DNA of 64,000 bases from Gracilimonas sp040882225. GTDB taxonomy: Bacteria > Bacteroidota > Rhodothermia > Balneolales > Balneolaceae. Below the pieces are notes generated by a model. The model had not been told where the DNA came from and ran no database searches. It saw nothing but the letters and a program-made list of their open reading frames with translations. Shown here in pieces: positions 35,362 through 43,685 of this stretch. Both the position numbers and the translations under genes were made by a program. Numbering within the stretch: the stretch's first letter is position 1; every line of letters begins with the position of its first letter. The DNA is taken from the NCBI GenBank assembly GCA_040882225.1, contig JBBEBR010000014.1:1-64000 (forward strand), written 5' to 3'.

Positions 35362-36360
35362 ATGATTTCTCCATCCAAAATATTCGATTCTTCTTTCTCC
35401 TTTGAAGAAAAAGCATTGGAGATTTTTGAGTTTCAGAAATCTCACAATCCCATCTACAAAAAATTCTGCGAAGCTCTGGGAATCATGGAGGTAAACTCAA
35501 TCCAGCAAATTCCGCTCCTTCCCATTCAGGCTTTCAAGGATGCAGAAGTTGTAACTGCTATGGGTAATTCAAGGTTAAAGGTTAAAGATTTAAGATATTT
35601 TGAAAGCAGCGGAACTTCAGGAATGCAGCGCAGTCGACATTTAATAGCAGATCCTAAAATTTACCGGCAATCTATCATCAAGGGAATGCAGCATTTTTAT
35701 GATTTAGATGATTATGTAATTTGGGCCTACACGCCGGGATATCAGGAAAATTCGAATTCCTCATTAATCTGGATGCTGAACACATTGATTGAGAGAGACT
35801 ATTCCGGAATGAGCCGTTTTCTCGAACTCAACCAGCCATTGGATGAAAAAGAGATTCAGAAGATTCAAAAATCAGGGAAAAAACTGCTGCTGTTTGGCGC
35901 GGCATTTGGGCTGTTGGATATCCTCGAAAGAAGATCCATCCAACTCCCAAAAGATTCCATTATCTTGGAAACAGGTGGAATGAAGACGCATCGGCGTGAA
36001 ATAAACCGACAACAATTACACCAATTATTATCAGATGGATTTGGGTTGCCTCCTTCACAAATCCATTCCGAATATGGTATGACAGAGCTTCTGAGTCAGG
36101 CTTACAGCTTGGGTGATGAATGGTTCCAATGTGTGCCCTGGATGAACGTGAGCATCCGTGATCCAGAAAATCCAATGCGGGAAATGACGGCAGGAGAAGA
36201 GGGATTAATCGGAATTATTGACTTGGCAAATATTTATTCCTGCTCCTTTATTCTAACGGGAGATAAAGGAGTTCAAAATGAATCAGGAGATTTTCAGGTA
36301 TTGGGAAGATGGAATCCGCAGAATTTACGAGGGTGTAATTTCTTAATTGAGCAAGACTAA
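35362..36360 (+). CDS. LuxE-like acyl-protein synthetase
   Basis: The 332-residue protein matches the LuxE (acyl-protein synthetase/acyl-CoA ligase-like) family. Visible are the AMP-binding-type SSGTSGMQRSRH loop (about residues 76-87), VIWAYTPGYQENSNSSLIWM, LILETGGMKTHRRE-type and HSEYGMTELLSQAYS segments. LuxE activates fatty acids as acyl-AMP and passes them to the LuxC reductase. A LuxC-like gene follows 315 bases later on the same strand, but no luxAB luciferase or luxD is seen. The pair more likely makes fatty aldehydes for another purpose. It overlaps no neighbour. Confidence 0.85.
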   Translation: MISPSKIFDSSFSFEEKALEIFEFQKSHNPIYKKFCEALGIMEVNSIQQIPLLPIQAFKDAEVVTAMGNSRLKVKDLRYFESSGTSGMQRSRHLIADPKIYRQSIIKGMQHFYDLDDYVIWAYTPGYQENSNSSLIWMLNTLIERDYSGMSRFLELNQPLDEKEIQKIQKSGKKLLLFGAAFGLLDILERRSIQLPKDSIILETGGMKTHRREINRQQLHQLLSDGFGLPPSQIHSEYGMTELLSQAYSLGDEWFQCVPWMNVSIRDPENPMREMTAGEEGLIGIIDLANIYSCSFILTGDKGVQNESGDFQVLGRWNPQNLRGCNFLIEQD

Positions 36361-36375
36361 CGATCGCTGATTTCG

Positions 36376-36434
36376 ACCACTGATTTCTCTGATTACGTTG
36401 ATTAATGTGATTAAACCACTGATTTCTTTGATTA
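36376..36434. repeat. Imperfect direct repeats in the gap between the LuxE-like and LuxC-like genes
   Basis: ACCACTGATTTCTCTGATTA (36376-36395) recurs with one mismatch at 36415-36434, and further CTGATTTC words flank them. The repeats are spaced 39 bases apart. Their role is unknown. Confidence 0.8.
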
Positions 36435-36530
36435 GACTGATTTCACTTGCTTTAATTTGTGCTTAAAGATTAGGAAGGTTTTTGTAGATAAGCAGAGTTT
36501 TTGCCGAGGAAACGCTAAAAACTAAAGGAT

Positions 36531-36594
36531 GTCATCGCGAGGAGGCTATATATTTTTATAAAAGAGTATGTCTGCCGACGTGGCGATCTGCTGG
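36531..36594. repeat. Interspersed intergenic repeat (GTCATCGCGAGGAGG type)
   Basis: The words GTCATCGCGAGGAGGC (36531-36546) and GCCGACGTGGCGATCTG (36574-36590) are characteristic of a widespread family of short intergenic repeats in Bacteroidota-like genomes. ATCGC and GCGAT form a small inverted pair. It occupies part of the 315-base gap between the two lux-like genes, which otherwise holds no gene. It could separate their transcription. Confidence 0.55.
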
Positions 36595-36675
36595 AAACCA
36601 AAAAGCAAGTGTGTGATTAAGCACCACAACAATTAAATTGTTCCTCAATAATGATAAGAAGAAGCACCGTAATTA

Positions 36676-37713
36676 GTGAATGAATCAGTGATCAAAACAG
36701 CGGCTAAAAATTGGCTGCGCCCGGACAATTATTTCCTCAAGGAAGCGATCGACAGAACCGTAAATGAAGGCTTATTCAGCTTTGAAGATATCAAGCATCA
36801 AATTCTGGTTTTGAAGGAAGGTTTGGAAAGCGGGCAGATTGAAGAGTGGGTGAGGCGGTGTGGATTGAATGAGCAGAATAATGCGAAAGGCAAAAAAATT
36901 CTGTGCCTTCATGCAGGAAATTTGCCCCTGGTGGGATTCCAAACGGCGTTAGGGACGCTACTTTCCGGTGCCGATTATTATGGAAAATTGTCTCGGAAAG
37001 ATCCATACCTGCTTGCCACATTTTTAGATGAAGTGAAGAAAACTGGTTTAAATCAGCAGGTTTACTCCACGGATTTAGATCACTTTAAAGATTTAAAAGC
37101 CGATACAGTAGTTTTTGCCGGATCAAAAGAGACGGTGCCGAAAGTGAAAGAAAAGATTTCCAATTTGAAAGCGGCAATTCCCGATGCGGAATTTATCATC
37201 AGAACCGCCAAATTTTCCATTGCTTTTATAGAAGATCAAAGCACACAAACGATGCAGGATTTGACAGAAGCGATCTTTCGTTATGGGGGAAAGGGCTGCC
37301 GTTCTGTAGCTGTTGTAGTCACCAAATATCCGCTTGATTCCGCTAAATGTGAATTCACCGATTATATAGAATCCTTCTGGCTGAAAAATCCCCAGCATCC
37401 AAAACCCAAGCCGAATCTGAAGTATCAGTTCGCTTACAATAAATCCATAGACCGCTCCCAAGCGTGGCTGGATGATTTCCTGATCCAGGAGAGCGATGAA
37501 TTTCCGGAATCAGACTTTACTCTGAACTGGGTTTTAGGAGATGAAGAAAAGGTGAGGGAGCTAAGGCAAAAATTCGGGGATGCCGTTCAAAGCGTTTATA
37601 CCACCGGAATAAAAATAGAAGGAATTCCTACCGAATTGCTCAGTCAGGCCCAACAACCACCGCTATGGTGGAAACCGGATGGGGTGGATTTGGTGGATGA
37701 GCTCATTAGATGA
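36676..37713 (+). CDS. LuxC-like acyl-CoA/acyl-protein reductase
   Basis: The 345-residue protein belongs to the LuxC (acyl-CoA reductase, aldehyde-dehydrogenase superfamily) group. It has LCLHAGNLPLVGFQTALGTLLSGADYYGKLSRKDP (typical cofactor region, about residues 76-112), the probable nucleophile Cys208 in YGGKGCRSV, and the C-terminal QPPLWWKPDGVDL motif. It reduces activated fatty acyl groups to aldehydes. The GTG at 36676 is the best start. It is the partner of the LuxE-like gene upstream. Only the reductase half of a lux-type system is present. Confidence 0.85.
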   Translation: MNESVIKTAAKNWLRPDNYFLKEAIDRTVNEGLFSFEDIKHQILVLKEGLESGQIEEWVRRCGLNEQNNAKGKKILCLHAGNLPLVGFQTALGTLLSGADYYGKLSRKDPYLLATFLDEVKKTGLNQQVYSTDLDHFKDLKADTVVFAGSKETVPKVKEKISNLKAAIPDAEFIIRTAKFSIAFIEDQSTQTMQDLTEAIFRYGGKGCRSVAVVVTKYPLDSAKCEFTDYIESFWLKNPQHPKPKPNLKYQFAYNKSIDRSQAWLDDFLIQESDEFPESDFTLNWVLGDEEKVRELRQKFGDAVQSVYTTGIKIEGIPTELLSQAQQPPLWWKPDGVDLVDELIR

Positions 37714-37766
37714 ATCAATTTAGTTTCCAAATTTTTATATCTACAGCCCCTTGAAATATGAAATAA

Positions 37767-39293
37767 TCATTCTCTAAAAATCTTTTTCCAACCTTGTTTT
37801 AATGTCAGCTTATCAATGAAACTAGGTTGCCCACTCATATGACTTCTTCTAAAATCCAGGATAAAATTGTAATCTGTGTTATCCATGTAAGCTAAGCCCG
37901 CAGCTGAAAGAAGTCCTTGTCGTGCGGCACTGCTTTCATCGCAGTGAATATCTGTAATTGGCTTCTGATCTACTTTTGTATTCAGTAAGTAACTACATGT
38001 TTGACTTTGTATCACAACATGTTTTTCAGGCAGTAGCTGAACATTGCTACAACAATAGTTTCTTATTGAAGAATGTTCAAAATGCCACAACCTTTCTCCG
38101 GTATCTACATCATATAGTGAGATATTATCCGGCCCTACTACTGTTGCGGTATCAAGGTTTCCGGAAAAATTCGTTGTAAAGAAATGGTGTTGTTTACGAT
38201 CGTTAAAAATTAATTCTTCCCCTGCTGAAATAGAATAAAAATCATAATTGGATCCAGATCCAGTTTCGTATACTAAAAGAAGATTGTCGTTGGTTTTATT
38301 AAGTATTAAGTATGGATTATATACACCCAATGCTTCAATGACTTTAAAATCATGACTTGTGAGGTCAATGCTGATAAGTTCCCAGTCTGTATAATTTGTA
38401 TGAACTGTTGCAACCATATTAGCTGCATTTAGAAGGCTAAATTCATTGATACCTGAATATTGTAATTTTACCGAGTCTACAACAGTTCCGGTTTCAAAGT
38501 CATACACATGAATAGTAGAATTATCATAGTTAGTTGTATAGATTTTTGTCTCATTATTGTTAAAGGCAATTTTCTTTGGTAAAGCCACTAAATTAAATGT
38601 TAACAATACAGTTTCTGTAGCAACATCATATATCGTAGCCTCCATAGGATCATTATTTGAGAAGAATACAATTTTGCTTGACCCCTCGCGGTGCGCTATC
38701 CTTTCTTCTTGAATTGCAAAATTTGATAACTCGCTAATTTGAGAAAGGTGTTTGAAACTTTTACCATAATGCAACTTGAGTGGGACAGAGTTCATCGCAA
38801 GTGCTGTTGAGGCATAATAAGTATAAGTTTTTGTAGGGTCTACTGTGTTGTCAAGGAAAGTGGAGTTTCCTTTATCAACGGTTCCTAACTCCTGATACTC
38901 TGAATTTTCTGTTTTTCTGAAAATATTTATTTCTCTGCGCACCTGAGAAAGATCAGAAATTATAACAGCAACTTCGTTATCGGATATATGTTGAAATCCA
39001 CTAATATTGGCAGGATCAAGTTTGATATTCAAGGTAGCTTCAGTAAAATCAGAATATAAATTATCATGGCTACCTCTGAGTTTTATATTGATCTTATCAT
39101 TCAAAATAAAATCATTTTTTATAGAAATCATATTTACACTTTTATCTACTATATAAGTGTTATATCCATTTTGGTCTTTCAAACTAATATGATAATTGGT
39201 GGCAAAATTAGAAATATCATTCCACGAAACATTTAAAGAATCAGTAGTTAAAAGTTTTAATTGCAAGTTTATTGGTGCTATAGACAGCTTCAC
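37767..39293 (-). CDS. Propeller-like protein with N-terminal fibronectin-III-like region, no signal peptide
   Basis: The 508-residue protein starts with GTG, which overlaps the stop of the upstream lipoprotein gene (GTGA). It has no signal peptide and begins directly in a fibronectin-III-like strand pattern (INLQLKLLTTDSLNVSW). A second such module follows (about 95-165), then a YVTN/WD-like propeller (about 190-500, with KIYTTNYDNSTIHVYDFETGTVV). Lack of export sequence in an operon of exported proteins suggests it may be the C-terminal part of one protein together with the upstream gene, split by a frameshift, or a true coupled gene. The function is unknown. It is the last gene of the PEGA/FnIII operon. 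Confidence 0.6.
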   Translation of the reverse strand: MKLSIAPINLQLKLLTTDSLNVSWNDISNFATNYHISLKDQNGYNTYIVDKSVNMISIKNDFILNDKINIKLRGSHDNLYSDFTEATLNIKLDPANISGFQHISDNEVAVIISDLSQVRREINIFRKTENSEYQELGTVDKGNSTFLDNTVDPTKTYTYYASTALAMNSVPLKLHYGKSFKHLSQISELSNFAIQEERIAHREGSSKIVFFSNNDPMEATIYDVATETVLLTFNLVALPKKIAFNNNETKIYTTNYDNSTIHVYDFETGTVVDSVKLQYSGINEFSLLNAANMVATVHTNYTDWELISIDLTSHDFKVIEALGVYNPYLILNKTNDNLLLVYETGSGSNYDFYSISAGEELIFNDRKQHHFFTTNFSGNLDTATVVGPDNISLYDVDTGERLWHFEHSSIRNYCCSNVQLLPEKHVVIQSQTCSYLLNTKVDQKPITDIHCDESSAARQGLLSAAGLAYMDNTDYNFILDFRRSHMSGQPSFIDKLTLKQGWKKIFRE

Positions 39294-39946
39294 CGTTCCA
39301 CCGGTTCATAGGTGGTTGTATCATCGTTAAAAATTTTAAAAGGGGTAACCCTAATTTCATGAAAAAAACCATCCTGTGGAACTGGGATGCTATATTCATT
39401 AACAGATGGAGGAATAACTTTAAGAGGTTTATAATTAGATTCTTTTTTCGTTTTTTTTGATAAAATAAACCCATCGTTAAAATTTATATTTCCTTCCCAA
39501 GTCATTTTAACTTCTTTGTATTCAGCATCAAATTCAGCTTTAAGTTGAGTAATCCTTCCAAAGTTAATTTCTAAATTCAATGTATCCGATTCTTGTGACT
39601 CAAAAATTGATACAATATGATATCGAGTGGGAAAAGCAATTTTCTTTGAAGTGTCTATATATTCTACAGAATTTTTATCTAGCTCAGCTAATAGCTCAAA
39701 ATCATCACTATTAGCTAAAGTCTTATAAACACGATAACCAGTTTCAAAATCAGTTCTATCCTCCCAGAAAAGTGAAACATTTCCCACCTCATCCATTTGA
39801 AAATTTGCCCCAGATGGAGGTTTCGGTGAAAAATTTGAACTACTCGGATCTTTTGAATTGCCCCGCTCAAAATCTGGGCCGGTGCTACATCCGTAAAAAA
39901 ACAGAAGTAGCGAATAAAACAGTAATAGATATATATTGTTTCGCAT
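39290..39946 (-). CDS. Fibronectin-III lipoprotein, cassette copy 3
   Basis: The 218-residue lipoprotein has its lipid cysteine near residue 20 (LLFFYGC) and then TGPDFERGNSKDP, a lipobox-proximal motif shared with the lipoprotein at 43013-43681 (TGPDDSRSNPNDP). Two fibronectin-III-like modules follow (VSLFWEDRTDFETGYRVYK and VKMTWEGNINFNDGFILSKK). The start ATG abuts the TAG of the preceding PEGA-like gene. It ends in a GTGA overlap with the propeller gene. It probably sits on the outer membrane next to the PEGA-like partner. Confidence 0.65.
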   Translation of the reverse strand: MRNNIYLLLFYSLLLFFYGCSTGPDFERGNSKDPSSSNFSPKPPSGANFQMDEVGNVSLFWEDRTDFETGYRVYKTLANSDDFELLAELDKNSVEYIDTSKKIAFPTRYHIVSIFESQESDTLNLEINFGRITQLKAEFDAEYKEVKMTWEGNINFNDGFILSKKTKKESNYKPLKVIPPSVNEYSIPVPQDGFFHEIRVTPFKIFNDDTTTYEPVER

Positions 39947-40936
39947 CTAAAAGTGATATTTAAAGGTGCCGGTAGTTCCCAAACTTCCTAATACTTCTTC
40001 CTGAGATAAATAGAATTTTAAATCTTTTTCTTTCTTTTGATAACCACCTTTAGGCTGGTTTGAAAGTGCGTCGTAAATATTAAATCCATACAAAAGGATG
40101 CTTGATAACATCAAGAATCTTCGCTGGTTATCTAATCTCTGAACTTTTACTTTTTGTTCTTCCGCAAGGTCTCCCCATTTCAAAGCTGCCGCTTCAGTTT
40201 GAGCTTTCAGATAATTCACTTTATAGTCCAGAAAATTTTGAAACTCTTTACGATATTGGGAATATTTATGTAAAGTAAAAGTGAATAAAGTAGCTGAGGT
40301 TACTGAAATTAGCGTTCCTTTCAAATTCTGTCTTTTATAAAATTGACTGGCGCCAGGGATCACGGCAACTGAATAAGCTCCAGCCCGAGATGGCCTTGTA
40401 TAATCTTCAACAAAATTAATTCTTCTTTCACGAATATTCAGTCTTTTTCTTGTAGTACCAAAATCTGGATTCTTAATTTCGAGGTATGCTAATTCTTCAG
40501 GTGCATTGAATTTTGCGAAGCCGGTACCTTTATAATCTCCCTTATAATATATTTCAGAATCCTCATCTGAAAGAACCATCACATTTGCATCGAAATGAAA
40601 TCTTGCAGCTAAATTCTCCTGGATATTAGCATTTGATACGTTTTCTGAGGAAAAATTATAGGAAAGCGTAAAGGTGGTATCTTCAGGTATATATACTCCT
40701 GTTCTTAACGGGGAGTCAAAAGGCGTTGATAAAGTGATGTAATTTCTCATTGCAAGCAGCTTTATGGAGTCGCCGGAAGCTACTTTTTGCCATTCAAAAT
40801 AGTTGTTATTCACCACTACATAAGCTGAATCTACATTAAGGTTGAATTTGAGGTAGCCGGTAGAGAGGGTGTCCTGCGCAGGAATATTTACAGAAGAACA
40901 ATAGAAAAGAATGAATAAGAGACTAATTTTTCTCAT
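39947..40936 (-). CDS. PEGA-like exported membrane protein, cassette copy 3
   Basis: The 329-residue protein has a signal peptide (about 1-20) and an N-terminal module starting GYLKFNLNVDSAYVVVNN with a following GDSIKL strand, which looks like a divergent PEGA domain. Next comes VIPGASQFYKRQNLKG, similar in type to the PGxGQxYxxxxxKG motif of DUF5683-like proteins. Two hydrophobic helices follow (about 218-236 and 277-294) separated by a charged helical stretch. Its stop codon directly abuts the start of its lipoprotein partner. It is one of three paralogs here; the function is unknown. Confidence 0.65.
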   Translation of the reverse strand: MRKISLLFILFYCSSVNIPAQDTLSTGYLKFNLNVDSAYVVVNNNYFEWQKVASGDSIKLLAMRNYITLSTPFDSPLRTGVYIPEDTTFTLSYNFSSENVSNANIQENLAARFHFDANVMVLSDEDSEIYYKGDYKGTGFAKFNAPEELAYLEIKNPDFGTTRKRLNIRERRINFVEDYTRPSRAGAYSVAVIPGASQFYKRQNLKGTLISVTSATLFTFTLHKYSQYRKEFQNFLDYKVNYLKAQTEAAALKWGDLAEEQKVKVQRLDNQRRFLMLSSILLYGFNIYDALSNQPKGGYQKKEKDLKFYLSQEEVLGSLGTTGTFKYHF

Positions 40937-40942
40937 GGGTGC

Positions 40943-41926
40943 TTATTTAGTAAAGCTGATTTCGGATAAATCTGAGGAAGGTATCTTTCCAATTCTTCCT
41001 TCAACCTCAAAAAAGTAACAATGGCCCGCCTGAAGATTGTTTATCATAAAAAAGCTGTTTTCGGCAGTCGAATCTACACGTTCGGAATATCCTCCGCTTT
41101 GGCAGTTGCCATCTTCATTGAAAAAGTGTTGGTAAAGGTATAGCATATCAACTGGCACATCATAATCATCCCAGAAAATTTTTACTGAAGAGGAATCAGA
41201 AAGGTGCTCAACAAAAAGAGGGGAGGGTGCATAAAACTCTCGAAAGTAAGGGAACTCCTCCGCAACAGATCTCAACCCGTTCTCTAATTCTATATAATAA
41301 CGAAAGTATAAAAATTCGTAGGGTAATTGTTCATTCAACTCGTAAGTAAATTTTTTTAAGTCAGCATCTTCACGAAAGATTTCAACATACTCTGTTTCGG
41401 AATCTAATCTCATCGCCAAAATAAGTTGAGGTTTTAGTTCTTGCATATTTTTTGAAAAGCGAGAGTTCCATTGAAATTCAATTTGATTATTCTGAGGCGA
41501 ATTAATGTAAAATTGTCTAATCCCTTGGTGGAAAGAAATAGAGGCTGGTGACGATTTTTTCAGCGTATCAGCGACATTTGCTACATTCCTAACAGAGAAC
41601 TTAAAGTTGAATCTGGTTCCGAGAAAAATCCCTCTATCGTAAAAGTTATTCTCAGAATAGAGAGTATCAATGGGAATATCTTCATTCTTCTCTTCCGAAA
41701 AAACATAAAGGATATTTCCATCTGAATAAGCAGGATTACTCCAGTATATGCCTGGGTCAGATTTTGAAGATGGGCTGTTTCGGAACTGCAAAGAACTAAC
41801 AGATTTTACAACGAATTCAGGATGGTAGGGATCAAATTCATTTTCAGTAGAAACTGCCGGAATCTTTTTACAGCTGCTACTAAAACCTACAGCAAGCATT
41901 AATAGGATGGTTTTGAAAGCGTTCAT
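40943..41926 (-). CDS. Fibronectin-III-like lipoprotein, cassette copy 2
   Basis: The 327-residue lipoprotein has the lipid cysteine near residue 19 (GFSSSC) followed by STENEFDPYHPEF, which corresponds to the NxxDP motif of the other two lipoproteins. The body shows fibronectin-like beta-strand patterns (GIYWSNPAYSDGNILYVFSE, QIEFQWNSRFSKNMQE, SVKIFWDDYDVPVDMLYLY). It is larger than the other copies and more divergent. Its ATG abuts the TGA of the preceding PEGA-like gene. It probably acts on the outer membrane; the role is unknown. Confidence 0.6.
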   Translation of the reverse strand: MNAFKTILLMLAVGFSSSCKKIPAVSTENEFDPYHPEFVVKSVSSLQFRNSPSSKSDPGIYWSNPAYSDGNILYVFSEEKNEDIPIDTLYSENNFYDRGIFLGTRFNFKFSVRNVANVADTLKKSSPASISFHQGIRQFYINSPQNNQIEFQWNSRFSKNMQELKPQLILAMRLDSETEYVEIFREDADLKKFTYELNEQLPYEFLYFRYYIELENGLRSVAEEFPYFREFYAPSPLFVEHLSDSSSVKIFWDDYDVPVDMLYLYQHFFNEDGNCQSGGYSERVDSTAENSFFMINNLQAGHCYFFEVEGRIGKIPSSDLSEISFTK

Positions 41927-42928
41927 TCAGTTAAAAGCATAGGTTAAACTGATTTCAGGATAATAATGGTGAATATTTGCGGAAAATGAAGCCTGCAATT
42001 TTTCATTCGACAGCAACTTATTGAACTTGTAGCCTTCCTTTGGTTTTCGAATACTATCCCACGTACTGATAAGATAAAGTACTCCTCCCGCAAGATAGGT
42101 CAACTGAATATTTCTGTTAATTCCTTTCATCCCTTCTCTCTCTAAAGCAGCCATTTCTCTTAAAGAAACAGCTTTTTGAGAAGTCTGAGCATTTAAATAT
42201 TCTTTCGTTAGCTGGTTAAACCTATTACTACTTTTAGAGTATCTCGTATTTTGAATAATCAAATTAGTGAACATTGCCCCCAAGCCCGCATAAGTAGTGG
42301 CGGCTCTTTTATATCTTTTTGTGGAGAGATATTCCGCGCCTGGAAGTAACTTCAATACGAACGGCAGTTTTGAAGGGTTTTCATTAAATCGATCAAGTTC
42401 AGTAACCGAACGGCTATTTACTTCTACTTCTTTCTTTAATTCACCATACTTGGGGTGAGTAATATGAATGAGGCGCTTGCCCGGTTTAACAAGCGTTTGC
42501 ACAGTATGCTTCCCTACTTTTTCTCCGTCTATATAAACAGTAGAGTTTAAATCAGTACGAATAAACAAATTGGTTTGGCTGACAATTGTTTCGTAGGAGG
42601 TGCGGGGATATTCTGGAAAGGATGCAATCCTCACATTGATATTATTCATTTCATCCGCTTTAATAGTAGTTGAAAAAGAATGGTCATGTATGGTGAACCA
42701 TACAACCTTAATATTTCTCTTTCCTGATTTTACCTGAATGCTATCCCCTCGTGTTAATAAATATGGATCAGATAAATCATTATCAATTACCAAATAAAAG
42801 CGTTCCATGTCTACTAACACTTTCAACCATCCTTTTTGATTCTCTGACTCCTGACTAAAGCCTTTTGTGCCAATTGCCATCATTAAAAAAAGCAGGAATA
42901 TTTTTAAATAGATAGGCTGGGTCAGCAT
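41927..42928 (-). CDS. PEGA-domain exported membrane protein, cassette copy 2
   Basis: From the ATG at 42928 the product has 333 residues and a good signal peptide (MLTQPIYLKIFLLFLMMAIGTKGFSQ); a TTG at 42952 would add eight. It has the paralog-family opening GWLKVLVDMERFYLVIDN and the clearest PEGA domain of the set (STVYIDGEKVGKHTVQTLVKPGKRLIHITHP). KLLPGAEYLSTKRYKRA and two hydrophobic helices follow, with a charged helix between. The C-terminal strand ends in Phe-Asn (EISLTYAFN). It lies directly before its lipoprotein partner. The function is unknown. Confidence 0.7.
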   Translation of the reverse strand: MLTQPIYLKIFLLFLMMAIGTKGFSQESENQKGWLKVLVDMERFYLVIDNDLSDPYLLTRGDSIQVKSGKRNIKVVWFTIHDHSFSTTIKADEMNNINVRIASFPEYPRTSYETIVSQTNLFIRTDLNSTVYIDGEKVGKHTVQTLVKPGKRLIHITHPKYGELKKEVEVNSRSVTELDRFNENPSKLPFVLKLLPGAEYLSTKRYKRAATTYAGLGAMFTNLIIQNTRYSKSSNRFNQLTKEYLNAQTSQKAVSLREMAALEREGMKGINRNIQLTYLAGGVLYLISTWDSIRKPKEGYKFNKLLSNEKLQASFSANIHHYYPEISLTYAFN

Positions 42929-43012
42929 GCGTCTCAAATATTTTCGGAGCAATATATTAAGGGTGTATTATTAATGCTAAGTATTATCCAGAAAGAAGTA
43001 AGAACTGCGATA

Positions 43013-43681
43013 TCAATTAGAATAGCTGATAATTTTTTCATGAAATTTTTCGGGTTTTGAATCATGATTTATGATGAATAAGCTGATTTTAAAATCGTAA
43101 CTATTTTCCACGGGTAAACCGAACGTTACGCGATGGAAATCACCATCTGCATTTTCATTGCGATATATTTCATTCCATGAAGAGGTGCTGTTTTCTCTCA
43201 TCTCAATTGTAGTGATATCATCAAACATAAATTCACTAAACCATTGTACAGAGATGGAATCACCATTGGCAAAGGCCGTTGAATTTGATATATCCCCGAA
43301 ATCTATAGCTTTTGTTTCCTGACTGAATTTATTGGTTAGCTCGCCTTTATCATTTGTAAGGAAGGAGGTAATTCTATACATCAGGTCTAATGAATATTCT
43401 TTCGAAGAATCGATATAAAAACTGGTTTTTATAAGAGTATCTAAAGCTACGTAAGTATCAGATAATTTCTTCTCAACTATGAAACCCTCCCCATATTGGG
43501 ATCTACTTGTCCAGCCTACATTTAAAGCTTTATTATTTGGACTTGTTCTTACTTGTGGCGGAGAGAAATCTGCAATAAAGCTCGGAGATTTCGGGTCGTT
43601 TGGATTACTTCGTGAGTCATCGGGGCCTGTTAAGCATCCCGAGAAAAGAAATACCAGAATAAAAGCTTTCAATAGTTTCAT
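43013..43681 (-). CDS. Fibronectin-III lipoprotein, cassette copy 1
   Basis: The best start is the ATG at 43681 (MKLLKAFILVFLFSGC), which gives a compact lipoprotein signal and a five-base gap to the preceding gene; the frame opens further upstream at 43726. The protein is about 222 residues. After the lipid cysteine comes TGPDDSRSNPNDPKSPSF, then two fibronectin-III-like modules (ALNVGWTSRSQYGEGFIVEKK and SISVQWFSEFMFDDITTIEM). It is similar in length and motif to the lipoprotein at 39290. The function is unknown. Confidence 0.65.
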   Translation of the reverse strand: MKLLKAFILVFLFSGCLTGPDDSRSNPNDPKSPSFIADFSPPQVRTSPNNKALNVGWTSRSQYGEGFIVEKKLSDTYVALDTLIKTSFYIDSSKEYSLDLMYRITSFLTNDKGELTNKFSQETKAIDFGDISNSTAFANGDSISVQWFSEFMFDDITTIEMRENSTSSWNEIYRNENADGDFHRVTFGLPVENSYDFKISLFIINHDSKPEKFHEKIISYSN

Positions 43682-43685
43682 ATTC

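Noticed and set aside
39241..39474. Third-frame open frame across the lipoprotein/propeller junction
   Set aside because: It has skewed composition and lies under two better frames; it is a shadow.
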